Made by a program: the position numbers and the translations under genes. Shown one piece after another: positions 17,653 to 27,943 of a stretch of 64,000 bases of DNA (its first letter is position 1; every line of letters starts with the position of its first letter). This stretch comes from Rhizobium sp. BK650 (lineage in GTDB: Bacteria > Pseudomonadota > Alphaproteobacteria > Rhizobiales > Rhizobiaceae): the NCBI RefSeq assembly GCF_014195325.1, contig NZ_JACIBK010000004.1, positions 62,001-126,000 of the forward strand, given 5' to 3'. Below the pieces are notes generated by a model, which was not told the DNA's origin, made no database searches, and saw nothing but the letters and a program-made list of their open reading frames with translations.

Positions 17653-19055
17653 GCCGTTTCTGGGTTCTCTTCAAGTCCACAGCAGTCCGTCTTTCGGCTC
17701 TTTATATCCTGCTCTTTTCGATCTGCGCCGCAACGCTCGTCTTCTATGTGACGGCGATGTCCCAGCGGCTGTTGACCGGCCAGATCCGCGAGGCGGTCGC
17801 TCAGGAAGTGACGCAGGTCCAGCGTGCCTATGATGCCGGCGGCATGAACCTGCTGCTGCGCACGATGGAGCGCCGCGCCCGCCAGCCGGGCGCCAATCTC
17901 TATCTCATCGCCGGCCCCTCGGGCGATATCCTCGCCGGCAACGTCGCCTCCGTGCAGCCGGGAGTTTTCGAGGAACAGGGCTGGACCTCGATACCCTTCA
18001 CGTATCAGCGCTATACCGACAACGGTTTGGTCCGGCATACGGCGATCGCCAATATCTTCGTTCTCGATAACGGCTTGCGGGTGCTGATCGGCCGTGACCT
18101 GGGCGAGCCCGAACGCTTCCGCGTCCTGGTGCGCCAGGCGCTGATGATCGCGCTTGCGATCATGGGCCTCGGCGCCATCATCATCTGGTTCGGCATTGGC
18201 CGTAATGCCTTGAAGCGTATCGACCGCATGTCCGACGCCGGCAAGAAGATCATGGCCGGCGATCTCTCGCAGCGCCTGCCGGTCGGTGGCTCGGGCGACG
18301 AATTCGACCGCCTTTCCATCTCGCTCAATACCATGCTGGAACGCATCGAGAAGCTGAACGAGGGGCTTCGGCAGGTCTCCGATAATATCGCCCACGACTT
18401 GAAGACGCCTCTGACGCGACTGCGCAACAAGGCCGCCGATGCGCTTGACATCGAGGACGGCGAAGTGCGCCGCGGCGCGCTGGAAGGCATCATCTCCGAA
18501 TCCGACCAGCTCATCCGCACCTTCAACGCTCTTCTGATGATCTCCCGCGTCGAGGCAGGTTCCGTCGCCGCCGAGATGTCGCCGATCGAGTTGTCTGCCA
18601 TCGTTGCCGATAGCGCCGAACTTTATGAGCCCGTCGCCGACGAGGCCGGCATGGCGCTGACCTCGGAGATCGAGCCTGATATCGAGATTCAGGGCAACCG
18701 CGAACTGATCGGACAGGCGATCTTCAATCTGCTCGACAACGCGATCAAATATTCTGCCGATGCCGAAGGGGCAGGCTCCGTCTCCGTGAAGCTCGCCCGC
18801 CGCCCCGACGGTATCTGCCTTTCCGTCGCCGATCACGGCCCTGGCGTCCCGGCCGACCGCCGCGAGGATGTGCTGAAGCGCTTCGTGCGACTGGATGAAA
18901 GCCGCTCGAAACCCGGCACCGGCCTCGGCCTTTCGCTGGTGGAGGCGATCATGGAGCTGCATGGCGGCACACTGGAACTATCCGACACCGAGCCCGGCCA
19001 TGCGGAGCGTCCGGGCCTCACCGTCAGCATGCTTTTCCCTGCTAAGGCTGCCTGA
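17649..19055 (+). CDS. HAMP-domain sensor histidine kinase
   Basis: This 468-aa kinase has a first membrane helix at about residues 13-36, a periplasmic segment to about 157, a second helix (LMIALAIMGLGAIIIWFGIG) and a HAMP region. The H-box is DNIAHDLKTPLTRLRN, the N-box IFNLLDNAIKYS, and the G-boxes ADHGPGVP and GTGLGLSLVEAI. It is an inner-membrane receptor that would phosphorylate the regulator encoded just upstream, with which it shares an ATGA overlap. The signal is unknown. Confidence 0.9.
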   Translation: MSRFWVLFKSTAVRLSALYILLFSICAATLVFYVTAMSQRLLTGQIREAVAQEVTQVQRAYDAGGMNLLLRTMERRARQPGANLYLIAGPSGDILAGNVASVQPGVFEEQGWTSIPFTYQRYTDNGLVRHTAIANIFVLDNGLRVLIGRDLGEPERFRVLVRQALMIALAIMGLGAIIIWFGIGRNALKRIDRMSDAGKKIMAGDLSQRLPVGGSGDEFDRLSISLNTMLERIEKLNEGLRQVSDNIAHDLKTPLTRLRNKAADALDIEDGEVRRGALEGIISESDQLIRTFNALLMISRVEAGSVAAEMSPIELSAIVADSAELYEPVADEAGMALTSEIEPDIEIQGNRELIGQAIFNLLDNAIKYSADAEGAGSVSVKLARRPDGICLSVADHGPGVPADRREDVLKRFVRLDESRSKPGTGLGLSLVEAIMELHGGTLELSDTEPGHAERPGLTVSMLFPAKAA

Positions 19056-19136
19056 TTTTCCTTGTTATTTTCATATTGGCGCTTTCGTCTCGAGGCCCTA
19101 GTTTAATGTCGCATTGCGGCATGGCAGGGAGAGCGA

Positions 19137-22094
19137 ATGCTGACGAAATCGAAGCACGGGCTGAAGGATGTGGCCGAAGGACTTCTGCGGCCACTAAGCC
19201 AGGCGGAACTGAAAGCGGCGCTGGTTGACCTGCAGGATATCGGCAAGAGCGAGCCTGTTGTCGCCAACATGCTGGAGGCCGGGGGGGCGCTGCGCGATTT
19301 CATCGCCGCCGCCATGACGCTTTCTCCCTACTTGCGTGAGATCGCCAACCTCGATCCGTCCATTCTCGCCTCAGCCATTACCGATCCGCTGGAACCGCAG
19401 ATCGAGGTGCTGATTTCAGAGGCGCGCGATTGCTGGAAGCCGGATGGCGGGGGAACTACGCCCGGTGAAAGTCAGGTGATGACGAAGCTGCGAATCGTCA
19501 AGCGCAGGGTGGCCTTCCTCGTGGCCCTTGCCGATCTCGCCCGCATCGTCGACGGTCGGGCGACGACCGGCTGGCTCAGCGAACTGGCCGAGGCCTCTGT
19601 GGAGGCCGCCATCAATCACTTGCTGTTGTCGACGCATGAAAGCGGCAAGCTAATACTGAACAATGTCGCAGCCCCCAGCGAAGGCTCTGGCCTGATCGTT
19701 CTCGGCATGGGCAAACTCGGTGCCTGCGAGCTCAACTATTCCTCCGATATCGACCTTGTCGTGTTCTTCGATGAAGAAGCCGGCATCGTGCCGGATCCTG
19801 ACGATGCGATCGAGATTTTCCCACGCATGATGCGGCGCCTGGTGCGTATCCTGCAGGAGCGCACGGCGGATGGTTATGTCTTCCGCACCGATTTGAGGCT
19901 GCGGCCGGACCCCGGCTCGACACCGCTCGCCATCCCCGTCGATGCTGCCATGATCTATTACGAAGGCAGGGGGCAGAACTGGGAGCGGGCGGCTTTCATC
20001 AAGGCCCGCCCGGTCGCCGGCGATATTGCGGCCGGCGAGCAGTTCCTGCGCGGCCTCATCCCCTTCGTCTTCCGCAAATATCTCGATTATGCGGCGATAT
20101 CAGACATCCACTCCATCAAGCGGCAGATCCATGCCCACAAGGGCCATGGCGCGATCGCGGTCAAGGGTCACAACGTCAAGCTCGGTCGCGGCGGCATCCG
20201 CGAAATCGAATTCTTCGTTCAGACCCAGCAATTGATTGCCGGCGGGCGCATGCCTGCGCTGCGCTCCCGCGTGACCGAGGAGACGCTCGCCGAACTCACA
20301 AGGGCAAAGTGGATCGACGCGGAGACGCGCGACGAGCTGACCAAGGCCTATTGGTTCCTGAGGGATGTCGAGCACCGCATCCAGATGGTGCGCGACGAGC
20401 AGACCCACCTTCTGCCGGAAACCGACAGCGAACTGAAGCGCATCGCCTTCATGATGGGCTTTACCGATACGCCCAGTTTTTCCGAGCGGCTGGTCGAGGT
20501 CTTGAAAACGGTCGAGCGGCGTTATGCCGACCTCTTCGAACAGGAAACAAAGCTCTCCGTTGGAACAGGCAATCTCGTCTTCACCGGCCAGGGGGACGAT
20601 CCCGATACGCTGGAGACGTTGAAGAAACTCGGCTTCGAACGCCCCTCGGATATTTCGCGCATCATCCGCACCTGGCATTACGGTCGCTATCGCGCCACGC
20701 AATCGGTCGAGGCGCGCGAACGTCTGACGGAGCTGGCGCCCGAACTCCTGCGCGTCTTCGGCGAAAGCAAGCGGGCCGACGAGGCGCTGTTACGCTTCGA
20801 CAGCTTCATTTCCGGCCTGCCGTCAGGCATCCAGCTCTTCTCGCTGCTCGGCAGCAATCCGGCACTGCTTTCCCTCATCGTCAACATCATGTCCTCGGCA
20901 CCGAAGCTGGCGGAGGTCATCGCCGCCCGCCCGCATGTCTTCGACGGCATGCTCGATCCCGGCCTGATGGCCGAGCTGCCGACGCGTGACTACCTCGGCG
21001 AGCGCCTGAAGGCTTCGCTGGTGCAGGCCCGGCATTACGAAGAAGTGCTGGACCGGCTGCGCATCTTCGCGTCGGAACAGCGCTTCCTGATCGGCATCCG
21101 TCTGCTGACCGGGGCAATCAATGGCGACATGGCCGCGCGCGCCTTCACCCATCTGGCCGACCTTATCATCGAAGCCGCGCTGGGTGCGGTCATGAACGAG
21201 ATACGCGCAGCCCACGGCGACTATCCGGGCGGGCGGATCGCCATTGCCGGCATGGGCAAGCTCGGCAGTTTCGAGCTGACGGCAGGCTCCGATATCGACC
21301 TCATCCTGCTCTATGATTACGACGATGCGTCAGCCGAGTCCGACGGCGCAAAGCCGCTCGATGCGACGCGCTACTTCACCCGCATCACCCAGCGCCTGAT
21401 CGCCGCTTTCTCCGCCCCGACGGCCGAAGGCGTGCTCTATGAAGTCGACATGCGTCTTCGCCCCTCCGGCAACAAGGGGCCGGTCGCCACCCGCATCAAT
21501 GCCTTCGGCAAGTACCAGCGCGAAGAGGCCTGGACCTGGGAGCACATGGCGCTCTCCCGCGCCCGGCTGATCTGCGGCGATCAAAGCCTGATCGGCGAGG
21601 CCGAAAGCATCATCGCAGACGTCCTGTCGAAGAAGCGCGACATCGCCAAGGTCGCACATGATGTCGCCGAGATGCGCGAACTGATCGAAAAAGAGAAGGC
21701 GCCTGATAACGCCTGGGACCTCAAGCTCATCCCAGGCGGCGTCGTCGATATCGAGTTCATCGCTCAATATCTGGCGCTGATCGCCCCGGCAAAGGGCGTC
21801 GGTATCAGCGTGAATGGCCTTACCACGGGGGCAGCCCTGAAAGTACTTGGTGACAAGCTGATTGCCTCAGCCGACCTCGACACCTGCCTTGAGGCTTTCG
21901 CGCTCTATACCGAGCTTTCGCAGCTCATCCGGCTCTGCATCGATGCGCACTTCGAACCGAAGGAGGCGCCCGCCGGCCTCATCGAGCTCGTCTGCCGCGC
22001 CGGCGATTGCCCCGATATCAAGTCGCTCGAAGGCGAGGTGAAGCGCCTTTCGAAAGCGGTCAGGAAGATATTCCTTGGTGTCGTGAAGGCCTGA
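19137..22094 (+). CDS. glnE: Bifunctional glutamine synthetase adenylyltransferase/deadenylylase
   Basis: This 985-aa protein has the two nucleotidyltransferase halves of GlnE. The first (deadenylylase) has GMGKLGACELNYSSDIDL near residues 190-210, the second (adenylyltransferase) GMGKLGSFELTAGSDIDL near 700-720, and each is followed by a helical PII-uridylyltransferase-type region. It adds or removes AMP on glutamine synthetase in response to PII and glutamine. The length matches the family. The gene is monocistronic or the first of a short unit with the small ORF that follows after 80 bp. Confidence 0.95.
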   Translation: MLTKSKHGLKDVAEGLLRPLSQAELKAALVDLQDIGKSEPVVANMLEAGGALRDFIAAAMTLSPYLREIANLDPSILASAITDPLEPQIEVLISEARDCWKPDGGGTTPGESQVMTKLRIVKRRVAFLVALADLARIVDGRATTGWLSELAEASVEAAINHLLLSTHESGKLILNNVAAPSEGSGLIVLGMGKLGACELNYSSDIDLVVFFDEEAGIVPDPDDAIEIFPRMMRRLVRILQERTADGYVFRTDLRLRPDPGSTPLAIPVDAAMIYYEGRGQNWERAAFIKARPVAGDIAAGEQFLRGLIPFVFRKYLDYAAISDIHSIKRQIHAHKGHGAIAVKGHNVKLGRGGIREIEFFVQTQQLIAGGRMPALRSRVTEETLAELTRAKWIDAETRDELTKAYWFLRDVEHRIQMVRDEQTHLLPETDSELKRIAFMMGFTDTPSFSERLVEVLKTVERRYADLFEQETKLSVGTGNLVFTGQGDDPDTLETLKKLGFERPSDISRIIRTWHYGRYRATQSVEARERLTELAPELLRVFGESKRADEALLRFDSFISGLPSGIQLFSLLGSNPALLSLIVNIMSSAPKLAEVIAARPHVFDGMLDPGLMAELPTRDYLGERLKASLVQARHYEEVLDRLRIFASEQRFLIGIRLLTGAINGDMAARAFTHLADLIIEAALGAVMNEIRAAHGDYPGGRIAIAGMGKLGSFELTAGSDIDLILLYDYDDASAESDGAKPLDATRYFTRITQRLIAAFSAPTAEGVLYEVDMRLRPSGNKGPVATRINAFGKYQREEAWTWEHMALSRARLICGDQSLIGEAESIIADVLSKKRDIAKVAHDVAEMRELIEKEKAPDNAWDLKLIPGGVVDIEFIAQYLALIAPAKGVGISVNGLTTGAALKVLGDKLIASADLDTCLEAFALYTELSQLIRLCIDAHFEPKEAPAGLIELVCRAGDCPDIKSLEGEVKRLSKAVRKIFLGVVKA

Positions 22095-22174
22095 TAGCGT
22101 CGCGGGAAATCTGCGGGATTGTCGATGTGGCAATTGCCTGACAGACTGCCGCCTCAACTATCGGGAGACGGAAG

Positions 22175-22555
22175 ATGAAGAGCTTCAACTTGGCACTGGC
22201 GCCACAGCAACTCTGGCAGGCGATCAACCCATGGAAATTTTACCAGCAGGGATCGCAGATCGGTTTCGTCAACATCGACCTTGGCTCGACGCCGGCGCCC
22301 GAAACGGAACAGGCGATTCTGGACGAGGTCGGGAGCTATGGTCGGCAGATCGGCCGTATCGGCGATGCGCTGGAGGTGCTGCTGAAACATGTTTCGTTGG
22401 ACAACCTTTCGCAAGACGAACAGGACGCCCTGTCCGTTCTCAAAGGTCAGCTTGCCGAAATCAGACGGATAAAGGAAAGACAGGGTCGAAAACAGTCCCA
22501 CGATCACTCAGTTCGACGCGCAAGTGATTTGGCCGTCATTGGAAAAGGTGCCTGA
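22175..22555 (+). CDS. Hypothetical protein (126 aa)
   Basis: This 126-aa soluble protein shows no recognised domain. The N-terminal third is aromatic (LWQAINPWKFYQQGSQIGFVNIDLG), the middle is helical and amphipathic (DEVGSYGRQIGRIGDALEVLL), and the C-terminus is basic. A GGAGACGGAAG ribosome binding site precedes the ATG. It follows glnE on the same strand and converges with the kinase gene at 22592. Codon usage matches the neighbours, supporting a real gene, but no function can be assigned. Confidence 0.65.
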   Translation: MKSFNLALAPQQLWQAINPWKFYQQGSQIGFVNIDLGSTPAPETEQAILDEVGSYGRQIGRIGDALEVLLKHVSLDNLSQDEQDALSVLKGQLAEIRRIKERQGRKQSHDHSVRRASDLAVIGKGA

Positions 22556-22591
22556 AAAGCTCCCAGCTGGGGCCTTTGTCCTGTTTGACTA

Positions 22592-24907
22592 CTAAACCGC
22601 ATCCGGAATGCGCAGCGAGATCACCGTGCCCACCGCTTCGCGCGAGCGGATCTTCATGCTGCCGCCATGAAGCTGGGTCAGCGAGCGGGAAATGGCGAGG
22701 CCGAGACCGGAGCCGCCCTTGCTCTTGGCATACTGGCTCTGCACCTGCTCGAAGGGCTGGCCGATCTTGATCAGCGCTGTCCGGGGAATGCCGATGCCGG
22801 TATCGGCGATGGTGACCATGACACCATCGGTGACGCGCCGGGTGCGAACGGCAATGCGTCCGCCTTCATTCGTAAACTTCACGGCATTGGAGAGCAGGTT
22901 CAGCAGCACCTGCTTCATCGCCCGGCGATCGGCCATCAGCGTCATGCCTGAGGATATGCGCTGCTCGATGACGATGTTCTTCTCTGCTGCCGGAATGGCG
23001 GTGAAGCGCAGGCTTTCCTCGATCAGCGGCGCAAGGTCGGTGGGCTCGCGCGACAGCAGCATGTGGCCTGCCTCGATCTTCGACATGTCGAGAATGTCGT
23101 TGATGACGTTGAGCAGATGCTTGCCGCTGTCATGGATATCGCGGGCATATTCATTGTACTTGGCTGAGCCGAGCGGCCCGAACATCTGGTTCTGCAGGAT
23201 TTCGGAGAAGCCGAGGATGGCGTTGAGCGGTGTGCGCAGCTCATGCGACATGTTGGCGAGGAATTCCGATTTCGCCTTGTTGGCCGCTTCCGCGCGCTCC
23301 TTCTCCGCCAGATAGTTGGAGTTGGCGGTCGAAAGCTCTGCCTTCTGCGTTTCCAGCGTCTGGCGGGAGGCGGAGAGATCGTTGATCGTCGCCATCAGCC
23401 GGCGCTCGGATTCGCGCAGGCGCTCCTGGTGGCGCTTCAAGAGCGTGATGTCGGTGCCGACGGAAACGCGGCCCCCGTCGCGGGTGCGCCGCTCGTTGAT
23501 CTGCAGCCAGCGCTCGTCGGCAAGCTGCACCTCCGTCGTGCGCGAATAGCCGGATCCGTCGGCATCGGCGATACGCCGCTCGATGACGGGACGGGCTGCG
23601 GCGGCATGGACGACAGTGCGCTCGGTGCCCGGCACCAGCACGCTGTCGGGAAGGCCATAGGCCTGCTGGAAATGCGTGTTGCACATGACGAGCCGGTCGT
23701 TCTTGTCCCACAGCACGAAGGCTTCCGACGTGCACTCGATGGCATCGGCCAGGCGTTGGTCGGCCTCGGCATAACGTTGCGCCAGCCGATGCTGCTCGGT
23801 CACGTCCATGGCGATGCCGATCATGTGCATGCGGCCGGAATGGCTGCGGATGACCTGGGCTCGGGCGCGCATCCAGACGTAATGGCCGCTCGCATGGCGC
23901 ATGCGGAAGATCTGATCGACCTGGCCGGAGCTGCCCTTGGCGATGGCCCGGGCGATCTCATGCAATCCGTTATCTTCGGGATGCATCAGGCGGGCCGCAT
24001 CGGCAAAGCCCATCGTCTTATCCGAGCCGGCAAGCCCGAGCATGTCGTACATCGAGCGCGACCAGAAGAATTCGCGGTTGTGGAAATCGAAATCCCAGAG
24101 GCCGCAGCGGCCGCGCGACAGCGCGGTTTCGACCCTGATATTCGATTCCAGGAAGATATTGTCGGCATCGCGCGCCCGCTTCACCTGCATATAGTAGGCG
24201 TAGAGGATGACCAGCAGGATGGAGGAGATGCCGGCAAACAGCGTGACGTTGAGCGTCAGCTCCTCGCGCCAGAGTCGGTTGATCTCGTTGAGCGACGTGG
24301 CGGAAATGATATAGCCGCCGGCGGTGCCCACCAGGGCGATTTCGGCATAGTGCAGCTCGCCGCCGATGCTCGTCTCGATGACATCGGTGCGGTCGCCGAA
24401 CCGGCGGATAGCAGAGATCTCCGGAAAGAGGGTCGAGACATCGGCACCGACATAGGCGGCCCCTGCCGCCGTTGCTGCAAAGACCTTCCCGCCAGCCTGC
24501 ACGAGAAGCACGAAGCCGCCGTTTTCCAGCCGGTCCTGCGGCAGGAATTTCGCAAGCCGCGTCTGCGCTTCCACCGCATCGCCGCTGTCGAACAGATCGG
24601 CCGCATCGGCAAAGATGGCGGCCGCCGTCACGGCGGAAAGCGCCGTCGCATGGCGCGCGGAAGCCTCCATGCGGCTGTATTCGCTGACCATGCCGAAGAA
24701 GTGCGAGGCGGCCACGACCGCAAGGAAGGCGACGATCAGAACCGGGATCGTGCGCTTCAGTAGAAGCTCAGCCTTCGGCAGGTGGCGCAGCAGAGGTTCG
24801 GGAGCGCTTGCGGCCTGCCCGGACAGGCTGTCGCGCCAGGCCTTGACCCCGGCAAAATCGACACGCAGCCGTCCTTCGGCCACGGTTGCCCGTCGCACGT
24901 CCACCAT
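22592..24907 (-). CDS. pleC: PleC-like PAS sensor histidine kinase
   Basis: This 771-aa kinase has membrane helices at about residues 53-74 and 220-241 flanking a periplasmic sensor. Two PAS regions follow (about 255-370, with FDFHNREFFWSRSMYDMLGL, and 385-500), then a coiled segment. The HisKA domain NMSHELRTPLNAILGFSEIL continues with GPLG and DIHDSGKHLLNVINDILDMS, typical of the DivJ/PleC/PdhS group. HATPase motifs are NLLSNAVKF, DTGIGIP and GSGLGLAIS. PleC-type kinases act on DivK and the CtrA cell-cycle circuit. As I recall, S. meliloti pleC lies close to glnE; the exact paralogue is inferred. Confidence 0.75.
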   Translation of the reverse strand: MVDVRRATVAEGRLRVDFAGVKAWRDSLSGQAASAPEPLLRHLPKAELLLKRTIPVLIVAFLAVVAASHFFGMVSEYSRMEASARHATALSAVTAAAIFADAADLFDSGDAVEAQTRLAKFLPQDRLENGGFVLLVQAGGKVFAATAAGAAYVGADVSTLFPEISAIRRFGDRTDVIETSIGGELHYAEIALVGTAGGYIISATSLNEINRLWREELTLNVTLFAGISSILLVILYAYYMQVKRARDADNIFLESNIRVETALSRGRCGLWDFDFHNREFFWSRSMYDMLGLAGSDKTMGFADAARLMHPEDNGLHEIARAIAKGSSGQVDQIFRMRHASGHYVWMRARAQVIRSHSGRMHMIGIAMDVTEQHRLAQRYAEADQRLADAIECTSEAFVLWDKNDRLVMCNTHFQQAYGLPDSVLVPGTERTVVHAAAARPVIERRIADADGSGYSRTTEVQLADERWLQINERRTRDGGRVSVGTDITLLKRHQERLRESERRLMATINDLSASRQTLETQKAELSTANSNYLAEKERAEAANKAKSEFLANMSHELRTPLNAILGFSEILQNQMFGPLGSAKYNEYARDIHDSGKHLLNVINDILDMSKIEAGHMLLSREPTDLAPLIEESLRFTAIPAAEKNIVIEQRISSGMTLMADRRAMKQVLLNLLSNAVKFTNEGGRIAVRTRRVTDGVMVTIADTGIGIPRTALIKIGQPFEQVQSQYAKSKGGSGLGLAISRSLTQLHGGSMKIRSREAVGTVISLRIPDAV

Positions 24908-24964
24908 CTCTGAACCTTGTCCCCTCGTGTGATTCGCGCGCCGCTCGCTCGAACTACACGTATG

Positions 24965-25018
24965 GAATCATGCGTGATTCGCCTTGTCCAGAGCCGGTGG
25001 TAAAAATTTGTTAACCAT
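24965..25018 (-). promoter_or_regulatory. CtrA-like box and clustered GANTC sites upstream of pleC-like gene
   Basis: In plus-strand orientation GTAA-AAATTTG-TTAACCAT lies at 25000-25018, one mismatch from the CtrA box TTAA-N7-TTAA. GANTC sites (CcrM methylation) lie at 24931, 24965, 24976 and 25043. Two of them form the dyad GAATCATGCGTGATTC at 24965-24980. The group lies 25-140 bp upstream of the start codon at 24907. Confidence 0.45.
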
Positions 25019-25058
25019 TTGTGATTGCTGGATTTCCAGGAAGATTCGCAAATCGAGC

Positions 25059-25091
25059 GCCTGGCTGTTTTCAAGATGGAGACAGCCAGGC
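25059..25091 (-). terminator. Hairpin after pepN
   Basis: GCCTGGCTGT (25059-25068) and ACAGCCAGGC (25082-25091) form a perfect 10-bp stem with a 13-nt loop, 19 nt after the pepN stop on the minus strand. There is no good T-tract, so it may stabilise the 3' end rather than terminate. It also lies between pepN and the pleC-like promoter. Confidence 0.4.
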
Positions 25092-25110
25092 CGCAAATCA
25101 CTTGCGAAAA

Positions 25111-27759
25111 TCATCCCTTAAGAGTCCGCTCGACGATATCGCGGACATCGGTCGAAAGGCTGTCGGAGTTTTCGATTTCGATAAGGGCCGAACGCGCGTG
25201 ATCGGCGCGGACTGGTTCCAAAGAACGCCAGGAACGCATCGAGGTCAGGAGGCGGGCGGCAAGCTGCGGGTTGCGCTGGTCGATATCGAGGATCTGGGCT
25301 GCCAGGAACCGGTAGCCTTCGCCGTCGGCGCAGCCGAAGCCGGTCGGATTACCGAAGGCGAAAGTGCCGACCAGCGATCGCATGCGGTTCGGGTTGGTGC
25401 GCTTGAAGAGCGGGTTTTCCATCAGTGCCTTGACGCGATCGAGCGCGGCCTGGCCGGGAATGCCGGCCTGGATCGCGAACCACTTGTCGACGACGAGCGC
25501 ATTTTCCTGGAAACGGCTGCGGAAGGTTTCAAGCGCCGCCTTGGCCTCTGCGCTGTCGGGGAAGCGATGAGCGAGGATGGTCAGCGCATGGCTGAGATCC
25601 GTCATGTTGTTGGCCCCGTCGAAGGCAGCCTTGGCGCGATCGGCGCTGCCTTCGGCATAGGAGAGATAGGTTAGCGCAGCGTTGCGCAGTGCGCGGCGGC
25701 CGGCGCTTTTGGCATCCGGGCTGAATTGGCCCGGCGTGGTCATTGCGTCGTAAAGGGCTGCGAAGGTGGCTTTGCCGGCTTCGGCGATCTGTTTCATGAT
25801 CGCCTGACGGCCCGCATGCACGGCGTCGGGATCGATGTTGCTGCCGAGCTCGCGGGCAATGTCGGATTCGCTCGGCAAGGCCAGCGCCTGGGCGCGGAAG
25901 GCGGGTTCGAGGCTTTCATCCGCGGCCGCTGCAATCAGCGTATCGACGAAGGTCTGTTCGCAGACGATTGCGGCGCCCTCGCGGGCATCGCGCGCAGCCT
26001 TCAAGAGGTTAGGTAGCGCCAGATCCGTCAGCGCCTGCCAGCGGGCGAAATGATCCGTCTCGTAGCGGGCGAGCAGAGCGAGATCGGCCGGGCTCTGGTC
26101 GAAATGCAGGTTGATCGGTGCGGAGAAGCTGCGGTTGATCGAAACGACAGGACGCGAGCCGATGCCGTGGAAGACGGCCGTCTGCGTGCGGGCGGTCAGG
26201 TGCAGCACCTCGCCGGCATATTCGGCGCCATCGACGGTAGCGGGCTCGATCTTCGAACCGTCTTCGGCAAAGAGTGCCAGGCTCAGCGGGATATGCATCG
26301 GCTCCTTGGTCGGCTGGCCGGGGGTGGCGGGGATCATCTGTTCCAGCGCGAGGCTGAACGTCTTGGCAGCCGCGTCATAGGCGCCGGAAGCGGTCACCAG
26401 CGGCGTACCGGCTTGATGGTACCAGAGTGAGAACTGCGCGAGGTCGCGGCCGCTCGCATCCTCGAAGCATTTGACGAAATCCTCGATCGTGACGGCCTGG
26501 CCGTCATGGCGGTCGAAATAGAGGTCCATGCCCTTCTTGAAGGTCTCGCGGCCGAGCAGGGTCGCGATCATGCGCGTGACTTCGCTGCCCTTCTCATAGA
26601 CCGTCGTCGTATAGAAGTTGTTGATCTCGCGATATTTGGTCGGGCGCACCGGATGGGCGAGGGGGCCGCCGTCTTCCGGGAACTGCTCGGATTTCAGATG
26701 ACGCACTTCGGCGATGCGCTTGACCGGGCGCGAGCGCTGGTCCGACGAGAATTCGTGGTCGCGGTAAACCGTCAGGCCTTCCTTGAGGCAGAGCTGGAAC
26801 CAGTCGCGGCAGGTTATGCGGTTGCCGGTCCAGTTGTGGAAATACTCATGCGCGATGATCGCCTCGATATTGGCGTAATCGGCATCGGTCGCCGTCTCGG
26901 GATCGGCGAGCACGTATTTGTCGTTGAAGACGTTGAGGCCCTTGTTCTCCATGGCCCCCATGTTGAAGTCGGAGACGGCGACGATCATGAAGATATCGAG
27001 ATCGTATTCGCGGCCGAACACCTCTTCGTCCCACTTCATCGAGCGCTTCAGCGCGTCCATCGCATAGGCCGCACGCGGCTCCTTGCCATGCTCGACATAG
27101 ATCTTCAGCACGACCTCGCGGCCGGACATCGTGGTGAACGTGTCTTCGACGACGCCAAGATCGCCCGCGACCAGCGCGAAGAGATAGCTCGGCTTCGGAT
27201 GCGGGTCGAACCAGGCGGCGAAATGCTTGCCCGGGCCGTAGCCGGCGCCGCCAAGGAAATTGCCGTTGGAGAGCAGCAGCGGATTGGCATCCTTGTCGGC
27301 GATGATGTTGACCGTATAGGGCGCCAGCACATCCGGCCGGTCGGGGAAATAGGTAATGCGGCGGAAGCCCTCGGCCTCGCATTGCGTGCAATAGATGCCG
27401 CTGGTGCGGTAAAGGCCCATCAGCTGCGTATTGGCTTCCGGATTGATGATTGTGGTGACGGTCACTTCGAAAGGCGCCGTTTCCGGCAGGTCGCGGATAA
27501 CAAGGCTTTCGGGCGTGACCGTGTAGCGTTCCGGCGCCAGTTCGTTCTGGTCGAAGAGCAGGCTGGTAAGAGTGAGGTCGTCGCCGTCGAGGACGAGAGG
27601 GGCGGAAGCGTCAGCCCCTTCGCGGCGGTGAAAGATCAGCCGTGCTTCCACCTTTGTTTCTGTCGGATCCAGTTCGAAAGTCAGGTCGACGCGTTCCAGC
27701 ACGAAATCGGTTGGGCGGTAATCTGCCAGATTGATGACCTGGCCGGTATCTGTTCGCAT
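25111..27759 (-). CDS. pepN: Aminopeptidase N
   Basis: This 882-aa M1 metallopeptidase has the substrate-binding motif GAMEN (NMGAMENKGLNVF) and the zinc motif HEYFHNW with the third ligand Glu in LKEGLTVYRD. The C-terminal part is the DUF3458-type Ig-like plus helical domains characteristic of proteobacterial PepN. It is a cytosolic enzyme removing N-terminal residues from peptides. Length and domain order match the family. It is transcribed towards the pleC-like gene with a 203-bp gap. Confidence 0.95.
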   Translation of the reverse strand: MRTDTGQVINLADYRPTDFVLERVDLTFELDPTETKVEARLIFHRREGADASAPLVLDGDDLTLTSLLFDQNELAPERYTVTPESLVIRDLPETAPFEVTVTTIINPEANTQLMGLYRTSGIYCTQCEAEGFRRITYFPDRPDVLAPYTVNIIADKDANPLLLSNGNFLGGAGYGPGKHFAAWFDPHPKPSYLFALVAGDLGVVEDTFTTMSGREVVLKIYVEHGKEPRAAYAMDALKRSMKWDEEVFGREYDLDIFMIVAVSDFNMGAMENKGLNVFNDKYVLADPETATDADYANIEAIIAHEYFHNWTGNRITCRDWFQLCLKEGLTVYRDHEFSSDQRSRPVKRIAEVRHLKSEQFPEDGGPLAHPVRPTKYREINNFYTTTVYEKGSEVTRMIATLLGRETFKKGMDLYFDRHDGQAVTIEDFVKCFEDASGRDLAQFSLWYHQAGTPLVTASGAYDAAAKTFSLALEQMIPATPGQPTKEPMHIPLSLALFAEDGSKIEPATVDGAEYAGEVLHLTARTQTAVFHGIGSRPVVSINRSFSAPINLHFDQSPADLALLARYETDHFARWQALTDLALPNLLKAARDAREGAAIVCEQTFVDTLIAAAADESLEPAFRAQALALPSESDIARELGSNIDPDAVHAGRQAIMKQIAEAGKATFAALYDAMTTPGQFSPDAKSAGRRALRNAALTYLSYAEGSADRAKAAFDGANNMTDLSHALTILAHRFPDSAEAKAALETFRSRFQENALVVDKWFAIQAGIPGQAALDRVKALMENPLFKRTNPNRMRSLVGTFAFGNPTGFGCADGEGYRFLAAQILDIDQRNPQLAARLLTSMRSWRSLEPVRADHARSALIEIENSDSLSTDVRDIVERTLKG

Positions 27760-27943
27760 GTTCCCTGAAGACCTTTATGAGACAATGGCCGAATGTAGAG
27801 GCGGGCGCACTCTGCTGAAATTGGCCGCCATGATTACATTAAAGTCTGAACTAAAGTTAAAGCAAATAGACCGTGAGCACCAAGTTCGCAGCCAAATTAT
27901 TGTACTCAATTTGCTGTGTATGCAGCTGAAACGCGAAGGCCTG

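Noticed and set aside
23243..24763. A 506-aa open frame on the plus strand
   Set aside because: It is antisense to the PleC-like kinase and lacks recognisable domains.
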